Notes: generated by a model from the letters alone, not told the origin. 64,000 nucleotides of DNA from Miscanthus floridulus (GCF_019320115.1 NC_089581.1:96319316-96383315); one strand, 5' to 3'. Positions 23,284-33,999 are shown, numbered from the stretch's first letter. Numbers and translations: made by a program.

Positions 23284-24975
23284 TCAGGTTGACCTCTTCC
23301 CCCACACCTCTAACCCTGAGTGCCGCAATAGGTGACTCTAGGGTAGCATGTCGGCATCGCTCTAGCGCCACCTTCCACCACCTATACTGCCACTGCCACT
23401 GCCCTCCGATGTGTGGTGGCGGTGACCCGAAAAGGTTCTTATGGAACCCCTTCCTTCCCCCCACTCCTCCACCACCTAGGCTCTTCATCGAGCTTCTCTA
23501 GTGGGTTAGTCGACTAGCGGGCCAGATCTGGCCTCCCACTCGCTAGATCTATGTCGAGCATGGCACGTCAGTAGACAGCGGCCTCCTCTAGCCGGCCCAT
23601 GGCAACGGCTGGTCTATAGCTTCATGGTTGTGGCTGGCCGGGACTATGTAGCATCCTTCGGGGCCCGTGCCTCCCCCTCACCGGATCTAATTGTGCTGGC
23701 GCTGGCACTTCAGGTGCGGTGCGTCGATAGCCTACAGCCTCATTTGATCGGCCTATGGCTATGGCTAGTCTACAGCTTTGCAACTATGGCTGTCCATGAC
23801 TGGCCAGCGCATGCCATGGACGCCTTCGTAGCCAACCCACGCTAGGGGCGGCTAGCCCCCCTGCCTGCTGGTACATGAGGCCATGGTCCCAACCCTAGGC
23901 GGCCTCCCATCATTGGCAACCGGGCCAGGGTGGTAGCAACCTACTGGGGCCCATGCCAAACGGTGCCTAGCGGCTAGAGCCCTAGCTAGGACGCTCCCTG
24001 CTGGTACACGGCGGTTATATTTGGTGGCCAGGGATGCTTGCGGCCTGAGAGCTTCTTGTTGGCTCTATGGTGGTGTGGAGGTTGCTACGGTCATGGCGCT
24101 TGTGCTAGCGGCTTCAACCCTTTGTGGTCGGTGTCACCGCTGCGGGTGCCATGGGTAACCTATGACCGTGGACACACAGTATCTGGGTGAAAACCCTATC
24201 CAGTTCCTCTGAGCCAATGGCGGTGGTGCAGCCTATGCCATCTACCTTCTTGGAGACATCATCGAAGTTTCTATTCATTGAGGGTAGGCTGGGGTCAAAA
24301 GACCTACTCGTGTGCTTCTCCCAACATTGTTGGTGTCTGCGGATGTCAAGGTTCTTCCTAAAGGCATCGTTTGTGCACTATTGTAGCTAATCTCCCACTA
24401 CTCTCATCGGAGTTGCTGCTTCCTATGTTGTGCCTACGTGCTTCAAGCTCGTCTTTCTAATGGTCTATTCAGCCTGCATGGTGTTGCTGCCGTTGATTTG
24501 TTTTTCATAGTGGATACTCCACTACTGTCACTCCTCTTTGATGGATGCTTTATCGTCATTGCTACTCGGGTGGATACTTTGCCGCTGACGTCGCTTTGGG
24601 TATGATGGTCCCCCTATTGCGGATACTTTACCATGTTTTCTCTTGCAGATGCTTTGCCACCGTGTTGCTCGAGCAGATACTTCACTGCCATAGTCTCATC
24701 ACTTCTCAATGGATGTTTTGCCACCGCGGCTTCATCTCATTTGCTAACAGCCTTGCGATGATGTGTTTTTTCTTTGTAGGTCTAGCCAGTTAGGTTTGTG
24801 GTGGAGGGTCTCTCCTTTCCACATTTCTTTTTGTTCTATTGTCATTTAGATTCCTAACCACTTCCTCTGTGGTTCTATAACCGACACTATGGATTCTCCC
24901 GCAGTTGCGTTCTGTAAGTTGTTCTTTCGGCACTTCTTAATGAAATACACGTGAAGTCGTGTTCTCGAAATATTA
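23284..24975 (+). mobile_element. Probable old non-LTR retrotransposon fragment (3' end)
   Basis: GC-rich, with loose repeats of GGATACTTTGCC-type blocks between 24510 and 24760. It ends in CTTAATGAAATACACGTGAAG followed by CGTGTTCTCGAAAT, similar to 3' tails of grass LINEs I know. No open frame or RT motif is visible and no target duplication was identified, so the call is tentative. A broken GC-rich gene fragment is the alternative. Confidence 0.35.
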
Positions 24976-25297
24976 AGCAGTGAGGTCACCGCTTGACCGC
25001 AATTCAACCACACACAACTTTGAACCAACCACTACTCATAAAACGCAAAGAAAACCTAACAAACCTTACTTGGAGAAAAAATGGGGATGGCAATAGAGGA
25101 AGAAACAAAATTGGATGGCAACCGCTGTGCTATTGAAGAGAAAAATTGTGGTGATGGAAAACTAGTTTGAATATATTACACAACATTACAAGTACTTGTG
25201 TCTTGACATGTTGACTTATACAGAGAGCTAATTCTTGTTGAGTAGACTGCCATGGCTGGCAGATGCTATATTACAAATGATTGCAATAGCAACTTAC
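24976..25297. other. Flank downstream of the NB-ARC pseudogene stop
   Basis: No coding frame. Because it follows the minus-strand NB-ARC stop at 25298, part of it may be the old 3' untranslated region. Confidence 0.4.
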
Positions 25298-25877
25298 CTA
25301 CCGTTTGCGCTTCCTGCTAGGTGATGTTGTATGCTGCTTCTGAGAGATGGGCGCCTCATCATCATCACAATATCTAGCAAGGTTAATGAACCTTTTGTAA
25401 GGGGGTATCCTTGATTCCCATGCGACTAGCTCAAACTCTGCCTTTGGTAGAACAGCTGAGCCATATATGAGCAGCCTGTTCATTTGGCTGTGGCTTGTCA
25501 TAAATGATCGTAAATTTCTAGCCAGAATAGTATTTTTCTCTCACACAAACCAGCCAGCAGTACTTCTTCACGAACCAGCAACGATACGAACCAGCCAACC
25601 GAACAGGCTAGAGGTCTCCAAACATCACCTTGGGCAATCCGGTTTTGGAATCGTCAGCTTCACTATGAGGAGGCATCAGGCGAAGTGCGGCAGATGATGG
25701 CATTGAGCATGATGATGATGCAAGTATGGTTATGTCTATAGGACGATCTTTGTCCATGAGGTTCTTGGGATGCTCGCCGAACATAGAAAAGTTCTTCTGC
25801 ATCGCGTTCCTGTACCTTTTTAATAGGCTGACCTAGAAGTGGACGTTCTGGTTTCTCCTGAGCATGTCAGCATAGAC
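25298..25877 (-). pseudogene. NB-ARC gene, C-terminal segment (piece 3 of 3)
   Basis: Read minus from 25877: VYADMLRRNQNVHF, an in-frame TAG where I expect Trp (plus 25833-25835), then SLLKRYRNAMQKNFSMFGEH, DKDRPIDITILASSS, LRLMPPH, GLPKVMFGDL. After the 139 bp MITE it continues YGSAVLPKAEFELVAWESR, RFINLARYCDDDE and a basic tail ending SPSRKRKR before the stop at 25298. The order and spacing match the C-terminal part of a grass NB-ARC-only protein family as I recall it. Removing the MITE and one copy of its 3 bp target duplication restores a continuous frame. The segment starts exactly where the upstream piece (34796) stops, at the MULE edge. An intact protein would be a nucleotide-binding immune-receptor relative without a visible LRR. 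This copy is non-functional. Confidence 0.72.
25472..25610. mobile_element. MITE (139 bp) inside the NB-ARC C-terminal exon
   Basis: Terminal inverted repeats CAGCCTGTTCATTTGGCTG and CAGCCAACCGAACAGGCTA, flanked by GAG on both sides (25469-25471, 25611-25613). The 3 bp duplication fits PIF/Harbinger-type MITEs better than hAT. It interrupts the codons between GLPKVMFGDL and YGSAVLP of the host gene. Confidence 0.82.
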
Positions 25878-26010
25878 CGAAAATACAGACCCACATGGGT
25901 TTGTGAACACCGGGCTTATCCCGGCCGTTGGATCTATTGGACGGGTCCCATCTATAGCAGGTTTGGTCCGTTCTCTTTTGTCACATTTGTGGGGGTATTT
26001 TGGTCCACCA
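25878..26010 (+). repeat. Left terminal inverted repeat of the MULE
   Basis: About 133 bp, ending TTTTGGTCCACCA. Matches the right TIR at 34671-34795 with many mismatches and small gaps. Confidence 0.58.
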
Positions 26011-26108
26011 ATTCTTTCCCAGGTTCCTTTCCCAGTACCCGCCCTGCCTTTTCAAAATGCAGAGGACCAGTTTCAGCACACCTTCTTTCCGCTTCCAATT
26101 GACCTGCA

Positions 26109-26646
26109 ATGGAGCTGAATCCACCGTACACTTCTCACCTAGCCATGGCTCCACCTCCATCAGTGCCAGCAGCAGCTCCGCCGCCCAGGCTCTGCCTCCA
26201 CCAGTGCCAGCAGCAGCTCCGCCGCCCATGGCTCCACCAGCACCGTTGCTATTCGAGCACTCGCCGTCGGCAAGCGTCGGGCCAATAATCATGCTCCAGG
26301 CGGAGCCCTCACCTGTGGCATCGATGGGTGCTTAGATCTACTCCAAACATATTCCAACAGCTAGGGTTCCACTAATCAGTTCCACAGGAGATTCAGTCCC
26401 TAAAGGGATAACATTTCATCAGGAGAAGGTAAGAATTGAAGACCAAGCTTATCATTTTTTAGGATTGATAGTTCAATTTATTAACATAGTATATGAAATC
26501 TCAGCAGTTAGCATCACAATCAGATTTGGGGTCAATCCTACTTCCAGGGCCAAACGTTTCTATAGACAAGACGGAATATTTTCACACGAATTCTAGAAAC
26601 TTTACATCTGTAGATAACAATGGAGATACATTCCAAGAACCTGCAG
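26109..26646 (+). pseudogene. Captured plus-strand gene fragment with two exons, product unrecognised
   Basis: Exon 1 (to 26428) begins near an ATG at 26109. It has a Pro/Ala-rich segment whose CAGTGCCAGCAGCAG unit is duplicated with a 41 bp period, a shift that breaks the frame. It continues PLLFEHSPSASVGPIIML, an in-frame TAG at 26333, then IYSKHIPTARVPLISSTGDS and GITFHQEK before a GTAAGA donor. A 76 bp intron (26429-26504) ends ATCTCAG. Exon 2 (26505-26646) reads QLASQSDLGSILLPGPNV and ends FQEPAG before a GTATGT donor. Exon phases agree (phase 0 at the junction, phase 1 at the end). I do not recognise the parent gene. It lies directly inside the left TIR, as expected for a transduplicated fragment. 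The next exon is absent, the LINE lying 44 bp downstream in the intron. Confidence 0.5.
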
Positions 26647-26674
26647 GTATGTACCTTCATTTGTTTGTACCGAG

Positions 26675-26690
26675 AACCTCCATACATATT
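26675..26690. repeat. LINE target-site duplication, left copy (16 bp)
   Basis: AACCTCCATACATATT, identical to 28430-28445. Confidence 0.9.
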
Positions 26691-28429
26691 TCAGCCATAG
26701 GAAGGGGGTCCGGCAGGGGGACCCCTGTCGCCCATGCTGTTCATTCTCGCCATGGACCCGCTACAGCGCCAGCTAGACATGGCAACACAGCACGGTGTCC
26801 TCACTGCCTTGCCCCTGCCAGCGGCAAGATGGAGAACTTCCATGTATGCTGATGATGCATCAATTTTCATTAACCCACTCAAGGAAGATCTAGAGGCCAC
26901 CACGATCATCTTGCACGAGTTTGGCAAAATCTCAGGCTTGCACATAAACTTGCAGAAGAGCTCAGTGCACCCAATTAGATGCCAAGATATTGACCTAGAC
27001 CATGTCCTTCCTCCTTCCCTAGGCTAAGAGAATCCTTCCTGTGCTGCTATCTGGGCTACAACTACATACAAGATCCTTGTAGAAGGTCCATGTACAACCC
27101 CTCATCAAGCGCATCGGCCAGAGGCTACCAAGTTGGAAAGGCAAGATGCTAAACAGAGCGGGTAGGCTAACTTTGGTCACCACGGTTCTGTCTTCGATGC
27201 CGACATACCACCTCACAGAGTTTCCACTTGTGGCTTGGGCAAGAATAAAGATTGATAAAATCAGAAGGTCCTTCCTATGGAAAGGAGATAAGAACGCCAA
27301 TGGGGGACACTGCTTGGTGAATTGGGCGACAGTGTGCAAGCCTAAGGAGCTAGGAGGAATGGGAGTGCCGGACCTGGAAAGATTTGGGAGAGCTCTTCAC
27401 CTCCGATGGCTATGGATGGAATGGGTAGACGACTCAAAGCCATGGGTGGGAACGGATGTACCGTGCAACAACACAGACCGCCTCCTTTTCAACTCCTCTA
27501 CCATAGTCACAATAAAAAATGATAACAAGGCTCGCTTCTAGCATCATAGTTGGCTTGGCGCCACACCTGTTCCAACTAGTGCGCAGGAAGAATAGGACAG
27601 TGAGTCAGGAACTATGGAATGGCAATTGGATCCGATCACTGTGGACGCATGTGACAACAACAACACAGCTCCAAGAATTTATTGGGATTTGGATTAGATT
27701 GCAAGGGGTGCAGTTGCAGTCTGATGTGCAGGACAATCATTTGGAAGTGGACAGCCGATGGAGTTTACTCCACACGTTCGGCATACATTATTCAATTCAG
27801 AGGATCCCATAAAAAATTCAAGCACGAACTCATCTAGAAGGAGCAAGCAGAAAACAAATGCAAAGTGCACGCTTGGATCCTAATGCACAACAAAGTCCTA
27901 ACAACAAACAACCTGTAAAAGAGGGGATGGCCTCATCAGGAATATTGTGTTTTATGTAATGGACCTTTGGAAACAGGGCTTCATCTCTCTTTGCTTTGCC
28001 CCTTTGCAAAGGCCGTTTGGGGTGAAGTGTTATCTTGGGAAAATCTCATGGTGCAGCTGCCGCAGTAGGACCATGCCTGCATTGCTGAATGGTGGGAAGA
28101 TGCAGCAAGCAAGTTCCCAACACAGGAACGCAGAGGTTTCAATGGTGTACTAATATATACTGTCTGGAACTTGTGGAAGGAGAAGAATAGGAGGATTTTT
28201 TAGAACGAGTTCAAGACGGCACAACAGGTTGCCTCATTGATCAAAGAGGACATTGTGCAAAGTCGAAGGGATTTTTCCTTTGTGGGGTGAAAAAATTGAC
28301 GGCGAGAGGGGTGTATCTACTTTGGTCCTAGAACCGGTGTGATTGGCCCAATGGGTGCCATGTGTACATAAAACACTGTCTTTCCTAAACTTAATTGAGC
28401 GGTAGAGCTCTTGCCTTTTCTTTCGAAAA
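26691..28429 (+). mobile_element. 5'-truncated LINE (L1-type), 1.74 kb
   Basis: Flanked by a perfect 16 bp duplication and ending in a short CGAAAAAA tail. It begins directly within the reverse transcriptase domain, so the insertion was 5'-truncated on arrival. A typical plant LINE 3' end, GAGCTCTTGCCTTTTCTTTCG, precedes the tail. It sits in the intron after exon 2 of the captured gene fragment. Confidence 0.88.
26695..28290 (+). pseudogene. LINE ORF2 fragment: RT C-terminal half and zf-RVT region
   Basis: Starts in RT motif GVRQGDPLSPMLFILAMDPL (frame shifted by one near 26730), then the catalytic YADDASIF box (about 26843-26866), LHEFGKISGLHINLQKSS, and the post-RT segment WKGKMLNRAGRLTLVTTVLS, IRRSFLWKGDKNANGGHCLV and VCKPKELGGMGVPDLERFGR. 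Downstream, in other frames, is a zf-RVT-like part with LCNGPLETGLHLSLLCPFAK and VWNLWKEKNRRIF (27735-28200). Frameshifts and stops separate the parts, so no function is possible. An intact protein nicks target DNA and copies its own RNA there. Confidence 0.85.
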
Positions 28430-28445
28430 AACCTCCATACATATT
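28430..28445. repeat. LINE target-site duplication, right copy (16 bp)
   Basis: AACCTCCATACATATT, identical to 26675-26690. Confidence 0.9.
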
Positions 28446-29195
28446 ATTGGTTTGGATCTAAAAAATAGCCATTGCTTCATTGAGTCTTGACTGCGAATTT
28501 TGAGTGACCTTTATATGATTTATGTGGCATTGTAAACTGGCAATGTTCCATTTAAGAATGCCTGTACTTATATGTTGCTCCACATTTTGTTAATTTACTC
28601 AACAAGTTTCCATAGTAGTATATGCCAGCCACTGGTAGGGTCATAGTAGTTTCATCACAACTATGTAAGGTCTATCTAGTTTACTAAGTTCCTTTAATGT
28701 CAGTGTCTGCTTCTAGACATGTGGTTTCCATCACAATTACCTCTCTGTACGGAAGCTATGTAACATGTTTTAATGTTGATTGATAGAATAATCTGCCTCA
28801 AGAACCTGCAAGTCACTGTTAATATATATTCTTAATATGATCCATTTTACATGATAGATTATAGACCATATTACTACTATTATGAGACATGTTTTAAAGT
28901 TGATTGATAGAATAATCTATCCAGTGATTTTATTTCAAATTGCAACAAGCACTATAATTTTTAGGTTTGGTACTTTCTTTCGCATTTCAGTGAGAAGGTT
29001 ATGCTCATTTAATATCAAAAACACACAGAAGTTGGAAGTGTACAAACTTGGTTTGTAAATATATAGATTTCACTTATCTTGACCATTGTAATGTTGGAGG
29101 AAAAATGGCAAGCTAGACCAAATGCTTACTTGGAGCAGGTTAATCTGCATACAAAAATAAAAATAAATATATCCAGGATAATATGATAAGAAAAC
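28446..29195. other. MULE interior between LINE and copia, no gene seen
   Basis: AT-rich intron-like sequence. TTGATTGATAGAATAATCT occurs twice about 120 bp apart (28776 and 28901). The last five bases, AAAAC (29191-29195), are the copia target duplication. Confidence 0.5.
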
Positions 29196-29318
29196 TGTTA
29201 GATATGTATATATTTAGGGGTTTAAATGTAATTGTACTGAGCTTCTTGCGACTATATATATGAAAGTCACCGCTTCCTAATGGAGTGAGGTGTTCTGCTC
29301 TCTCTTTGTCTTTCTACA
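29196..29318 (+). repeat. 5' LTR of the copia (123 bp)
   Basis: TGTTAGATATGTATATATTT ... TGTCTTTCTACA. One extra G distinguishes it from the 3' LTR in the AGGGG run, plus a few substitutions. Confidence 0.92.
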
Positions 29319-29330
29319 TGGTATCAGCCA
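29319..29330 (+). other. Primer binding site of the copia (tRNA-iMet type)
   Basis: TGGTATCAGCCA, directly abutting the LTR. The first nine bases match the initiator-Met tRNA complement. Confidence 0.85.
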
Positions 29331-30584
29331 CCTAGGTTGTCTTCCTGCCCTCCCCCACCACCTCCACCACGCCGCTGCTTGCGTCAGCCCTTCTCCCCGC
29401 CGCCAATGTCGGCCGTGTGGCACCTCCCTTCTCTCCTTCCTCTATTTGTTTCCAGTGGCCTCTTCTCCCTCTGTTTCGGGCGGCCTCATATCCCTCCTCA
29501 CGCACCCATCAGCTATGTGCGCGATCCTCTAATCTACGTGCACCTTCCTCTCCAGACCGCCTTCCACTCGTGCCTGATCTCCCATGCCGCCGCGCCGCTC
29601 GTTAGTCCTCCGCTCCTCCTCCCGCTCACGGCTAGGCACGCGCGTGTCTCCTCCGTGCGCGACACGCTCCATAGAGCTCATCGCCACGCGGACGCGCCTT
29701 CTCTCTCTGTCTCTTTGTGCATCCACGTGCATATCTCTTTTCTGCCTTCTGCGCGTCGTCTTCCCTCACGCTAGGACCCGCGCGTGGTCTTCCCTTCCGC
29801 GCGGGAACCGCGCCCTCCTATTCCACCTACCTCCCCTTCGCGATTGGAGCCTGAGCTATCCCCACTCTTCTCTCCCGTCCCCTCACGTTCTATGCTCTGC
29901 TCCCGTGCGACGCACGCTCCCGCGACATCCGCGTCTTGCCTCCTCGTCCCGCGTCCCCTCCGCTTGCGCAACACCCTGCTCTTCCCTGCGCGTGATCGTG
30001 CGTGGCTTCCTTCTTTCCCACGTGATGTGGTCTCCTTCTCATCGATCCTGTGACACAGTACTCCCTCCACTGCTCGCGATCGCGTCCCTTCCCCTGCTCG
30101 TGATCTCGCGCAGCGTGACTCATGCGGCCCGACTCTCCCCCTGCTACTCACGACCGAGCGTGTTCCCCGTCCTACCTATGACTCGCTCGCCCCTCCCTTC
30201 CTAGCGTGCCTCACGGACCTCCTCTCCCATCTCCTTCCTTGCGCTCGTGCAACTCGAATGCAAGACCTCTTCCCAGCCACTCCTTCCCTCTCTGCTGGTT
30301 TCCCGCTATCAGGCGCAACTCCCTCTTCTCACATGTGCAACCTTTCCACGCCCGCGCATCTCACAAACCGTGTCGTGTCCCACGCGCATCTGCTTCCACT
30401 CCACATTGGTCCACTCTACGCACCATGTCGGCCACTCACTCTACCTCTAGTCCTCTGCCTTGCCAGTAGCTGCAACACCCGGCCTAGCGCGGCCCCGGCA
30501 TTCTTGGGCTGGCTCCGTAGACCCTTGCGGCCTTTATGCCCCCGCAAACTCGTCATCCGCCATGTCCACCGAAGTAGGCAAACC
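29331..30584 (+). other. C-rich region in the gag position, no recognisable gag
   Basis: About 1.25 kb between PBS and protease is strongly pyrimidine/C-rich and gives only Pro/Ser/Arg/Leu-rich frames in several phases (e.g. 29337-29774, 29584-30204). I see neither a UBN2-type core nor a CCHC zinc knuckle. Either gag has decayed beyond recognition or it was replaced by other GC-rich sequence. Confidence 0.55.
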
Positions 30585-31800
30585 CTTGGGTCCTTGACAC
30601 AGGCGTGACCTCCCATATGTCGACAACCGATGGTATACTTCTCTCTCGCCTTCCTTCCTCTCCTCTTCACATCACTGTGGGCAATGGCAACACTCTCCCT
30701 GTTTCATCACGAGGCACTGCTACTCTACCCACAACGCACTCAAATTTCATCTTGAATAATGTCCTTGTCATACCTTCATTAATTCGTAACCTTCTTTCTG
30801 TTCATCAATTTACTCGCGACTACCATTGTTTTGTCGAATTTGAAGCAATGGGTTTCTCCATTAAAAATCTCCACTCCGGGCAAGTGACCCTTCCTTGCAA
30901 CAGTGATGGTGACCTCTACACTTTCCCAACTATCCCTGACATTGCCGCTACCCATGCCAACCTTGCTTTGTAGACAGCTTTGGGGCATCGCTGCCTCGGC
31001 CATTCTGCTCCTAATGCTGTTTGCACCCTACAGAATATGTCAGCCATCTCCTTTAATAAGCAAGATAACTCCCTATGTCATGCATGTTAGCTTGGCAAAC
31101 ACACAAGTCTACCCTTTGCTCCTTCAGCATGCACAACGTCAGAACCCTTTGCTCTCCTTCACTATGACGTCTGAACTTCTCTAGTCCTTAGCAACATGGG
31201 TTATAAATATTATTTGGTCATCCTTGATGATTTCACTCATTTCTACTGGACCTTTCCATTGCGCCAAAAATCTAAAGTCCATGGTCAATTTGTTGATTTT
31301 GTTGCCCATGTTCAGACTCAATTTAACTCTGTTCCCAAGTGTTTTCAGGCCGACAATGGCACCAAGTTCATCAATAATGACATGTCTACCTTCTTGGCGA
31401 GTCGTGGCATTCTGCTTCGCCATCTTGCCCCTACACTTCCCGGCAAAATGGCAAAGCTGAGCATATGCTTCGCACCATCAACAACACCATTTGCACCCTT
31501 CTTATCCATGCTTCCATGCCGCAAACCATCTGGGCCGAGGCACTTGCTACAACCATTATGTGCTTAATCAGCGCCCCTCTTCTTCTGTTGGAAACAAAAT
31601 CCCATACCAGCTCCTTCATGGCACTTTCCCTGATTACTCCCACCTTCACATGTTTGGCTTCTATGTTATCCTAACCTCAGTGCCACAACTCCCCACAAAT
31701 TTGCACCTCGTTCCGCTCCTTGCATTTTTCTCGGGTATCCATCTAACCACAAAGGGTTACCGGTGCATTGACATCCTTTCACGATGATTTATCATTTCCC
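30585..31800 (+). pseudogene. Copia protease, GAG-pre-integrase and integrase remnants
   Basis: The aspartic protease motif appears as LDTGVTSHMS (near 30592). Next come NVLVIPSLIRNLLSVHQFTR, the zinc-finger-like region ALGHRCLGHSAP ... CHAC (TAG at the following Gln position) LGKHT, and the integrase core with YYLVILDDFTHFYWTFPL, FQADNGTKF and the HASMPQTIWAEALAT segment. At least one frameshift lies near 31435-31465 and several stops are present. In an intact element the protease matures the polyprotein and the integrase inserts the cDNA. Confidence 0.82.
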
Positions 31801-32329
31801 GACATGTCATGTTCGACGAGTCGGTGTTTTCGTACGCTGCTACATCATCTGGTGCATCTTCACTTGAGTTTTTGTTGCAGGATGCTTCTTTCTACTGTGT
31901 CAGTCGCTCCACCTTCAGGTGTCGAGCAGCCACCCTCCTCTTCAGACGCTCCTACACCTTCTCCCTCTCTCAGCGAGGACGAGCAGCCCAACCCAGCGAT
32001 CCTCTACGCTGGCCCCCTCCACCTACCCGATCACATCCCATCGGCTGCCCCTGCCCCTATGGAGAGGGTCCCTGCCACCGCACCACCACTAGGTGGGTCC
32101 TCTACTGCTTAAGCGCCTGGACAGATTGGGCCGATTTGGTCTCACCTACCAGCGGCAACCTCGACCGGTCCCCACGACTCAAGCTACAATGGCGCTGACT
32201 TCGGTGCCAATGGCGCCGTCCTCCTCCACTAACCCGGTGCCCACGGTGCCGCCCCCGACGTAGAATGTGCAACCAGCGCCCAGTGACATGGTCTTAGACC
32301 GATAGCCTACGTCCATTGGATCGCCTCAA

Positions 32330-33106
32330 CCTCTCCACCATGACTGCCTCGCTAATTTCAGTGATCCCAACTGGCGTGCTGTGATGGCTAAGGAGTACAA
32401 TGCTCTCATCACCAACAGTACCTGGCGCCTTGTACCTTGACTGCCTAGTGCCAATGTGGTCACTGGCAAATGGTTGTTTAGACATAAGTACCACTCCGAC
32501 GGCTCCCCCACCCAACACAAGGCGCGTTGGGTGGTCCGTAGCTTCTCACAACAGGCCGGCATCGACTATGACCAGACGTTTAGTTTGGTTGTCAAAACGG
32601 CGACGATCGGCACCGTCCTCAGCATTGCCGCCTCACGTGCCTGGTCCATCCATGAGTTGGACGTGAAGAACGCCTTCCACCATGGCCACCTCGAGGAGAC
32701 TGTCTACTGCCAGCAGCCATCTGGTTTCATCGACCTCGCCAAACCTGACTATGTTTGTCTCCTACAGAAGTCCTTATATGCACTCAAGCAAGCACCCAGG
32801 GCTTGGAACCAGCGCTTCGCCACATACATCTACAACATGGGCTTCAATGCGTCTGTGTCCGACGCATCTCTGTTTGTCTACAAAGATAGAGATCACTTCG
32901 CATACCTACTCCTCTACGTCGACGACATCATTCTCACAGCGTCATCCCAAGAGTTGCTACAGCTCATCACGGCATGCCTCCACTTCGTGTTCACCATGAC
33001 GGATCTCGTCGACCTTCACCACTTCCTCGGCATCTGTGATGCGCGGCAGCTTGGGGTTGTTCTTGTCGTAGCATTAGTGCGCCGTCGACCTTCTCCGGCG
33101 GGCTAG
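32330..33106 (+). pseudogene. Copia reverse transcriptase domain
   Basis: From WRAVMAKEYNALITNSTWRL, one stop near 32439, then GKWLFRHKYHSDGSPTQHKA, GIDYDQTFSLVVKTATIG, IHELDVKNAFHHGHLEE, QKSLYALKQAPRAWNQRF and the catalytic YVDDIILTAS box, followed by HHFLGI. The frame at 32456-33106 is open for 216 codons, the best-preserved part of this element. Bases 31800-32330 upstream are the Pro/Ser-rich linker. Confidence 0.9.
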
Positions 33107-33268
33107 CATGTCTGAATGCAATCCCACTGCCATGCTCGTGGACGTGAGGAACAAGCTGTCCGCCACCACAGGAGCCCCAGTGGCTGACCCCTCTGAGTAC
33201 CGGAGTCCGCTAGTGCCCTTCAGTACCTCACTCTAACATGGCCTGATTTGGCATATGCTGTTTAGTAG

Positions 33269-33860
33269 GTGTGCTTGTTCATGCTTGATCCCCGCGAGCC
33301 TCACCTCGCGCTTATCAAGCGCATCCTCCAGTACATCAAGGGCTCCCTCTCTGCCGGTCTTCACCAAGGCTCCGGACCCGTCGGCCATCTCACCGCCTAC
33401 TTTGACGCTGACTGGGTGGGCTGCCCCAACACACGTCGCTCCACCTCCGGCTTTTGCATATTCCTTGGCGACAACCTAGTGTCCTGGTCTGCCAAGTGAC
33501 CGAACACTGTCTCTCGCTCTAGTGCTGAAGCAGAGTACCGTGTTGTCGCCCATACCATTGCTGAGTGCTGCTGGCTACGTCGGCTTCTACAGGAGCTCCA
33601 TCTACGGCTTCCCTCCACCACGGTTGTCTTCTGTGACAACGTCAGTGCTATCTACATGACAACCAACCCTGTTCATCACTGACGGACCAAGCACATCGAG
33701 ATCGATATCCACTTCGTTCGTGAGAAGGTCGCGCTTGGTGAAGTTCGTGTACTACATGTGCCATCCTCGCATCAGTTCGCGGACATCATGACTAAGGGTC
33801 TGTGTGTACAGTTGTTCACTGATTTCCGGTCCAGTCTATCAGTCCGTGAACCTCCTGCTA
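33269..33860 (+). pseudogene. Copia RNase H domain
   Basis: IKRILQYIKGS, ADWVGCPNTRRSTSGFCIFL, VSWSAK then TGA, SRSSAEAEYRVVAHTIAEC, LHLRLPSTTVVFCDNVSAIY, NPVHH then TGA, RTKHIEIDIHFVREKV and FADIMTKGL. Both TGA codons stand where family members usually have Arg or Gln. Confidence 0.88.
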
Positions 33861-33872
33861 CGATTGCGGGGG

Positions 33873-33994
33873 TGTTAGATATGTATATATTTAGGGTTTA
33901 AATGTAATTGTACTGAGCTTCTTGCGACTATATATATGAAAATCACCCCTCCCTAATGGAGTGAGGTGTTCTACTCTCTCTTTGTCTTTCTACA
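33873..33994 (+). repeat. 3' LTR of the copia (122 bp)
   Basis: TGTTAGATATG...TTTCTACA, preceded by the G-rich PPT (33863-33872) and followed by the AAAAC duplication. Confidence 0.92.
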
Positions 33995-33999
33995 AAAAC

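Larger units (their letters stand above)
29196..33994 (+). mobile_element. Ty1/copia retrotransposon with very short LTRs (4.8 kb)
   Basis: LTRs at 29196-29318 and 33873-33994 (TGTTAGATATG...CTTTCTACA), flanked by AAAAC on both sides (29191-29195, 33995-33999). The PBS is TGGTATCAGCCA directly after the left LTR and the PPT is ATTGCGGGGG before the right LTR. The domain order protease, integrase, RT, RNase H is diagnostic of copia. The pol frame has several stops, so the copy is dead. The LTRs are still nearly identical. Confidence 0.92.

Noticed and set aside
25878..25960. Hypothesis that the gap between NB-ARC pieces 2 and 3 is a natural intron
   Set aside because: Neither junction has GT/AG splice signals, while both coincide with inverted-repeat ends, so an insertion explains it better.
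29337..30670. Many overlapping 60-200 codon ORFs on both strands in the C-rich part of the copia
   Set aside because: They occupy several frames at once and are Pro/Ser/Arg-rich by composition. No domain or knuckle motif is visible.
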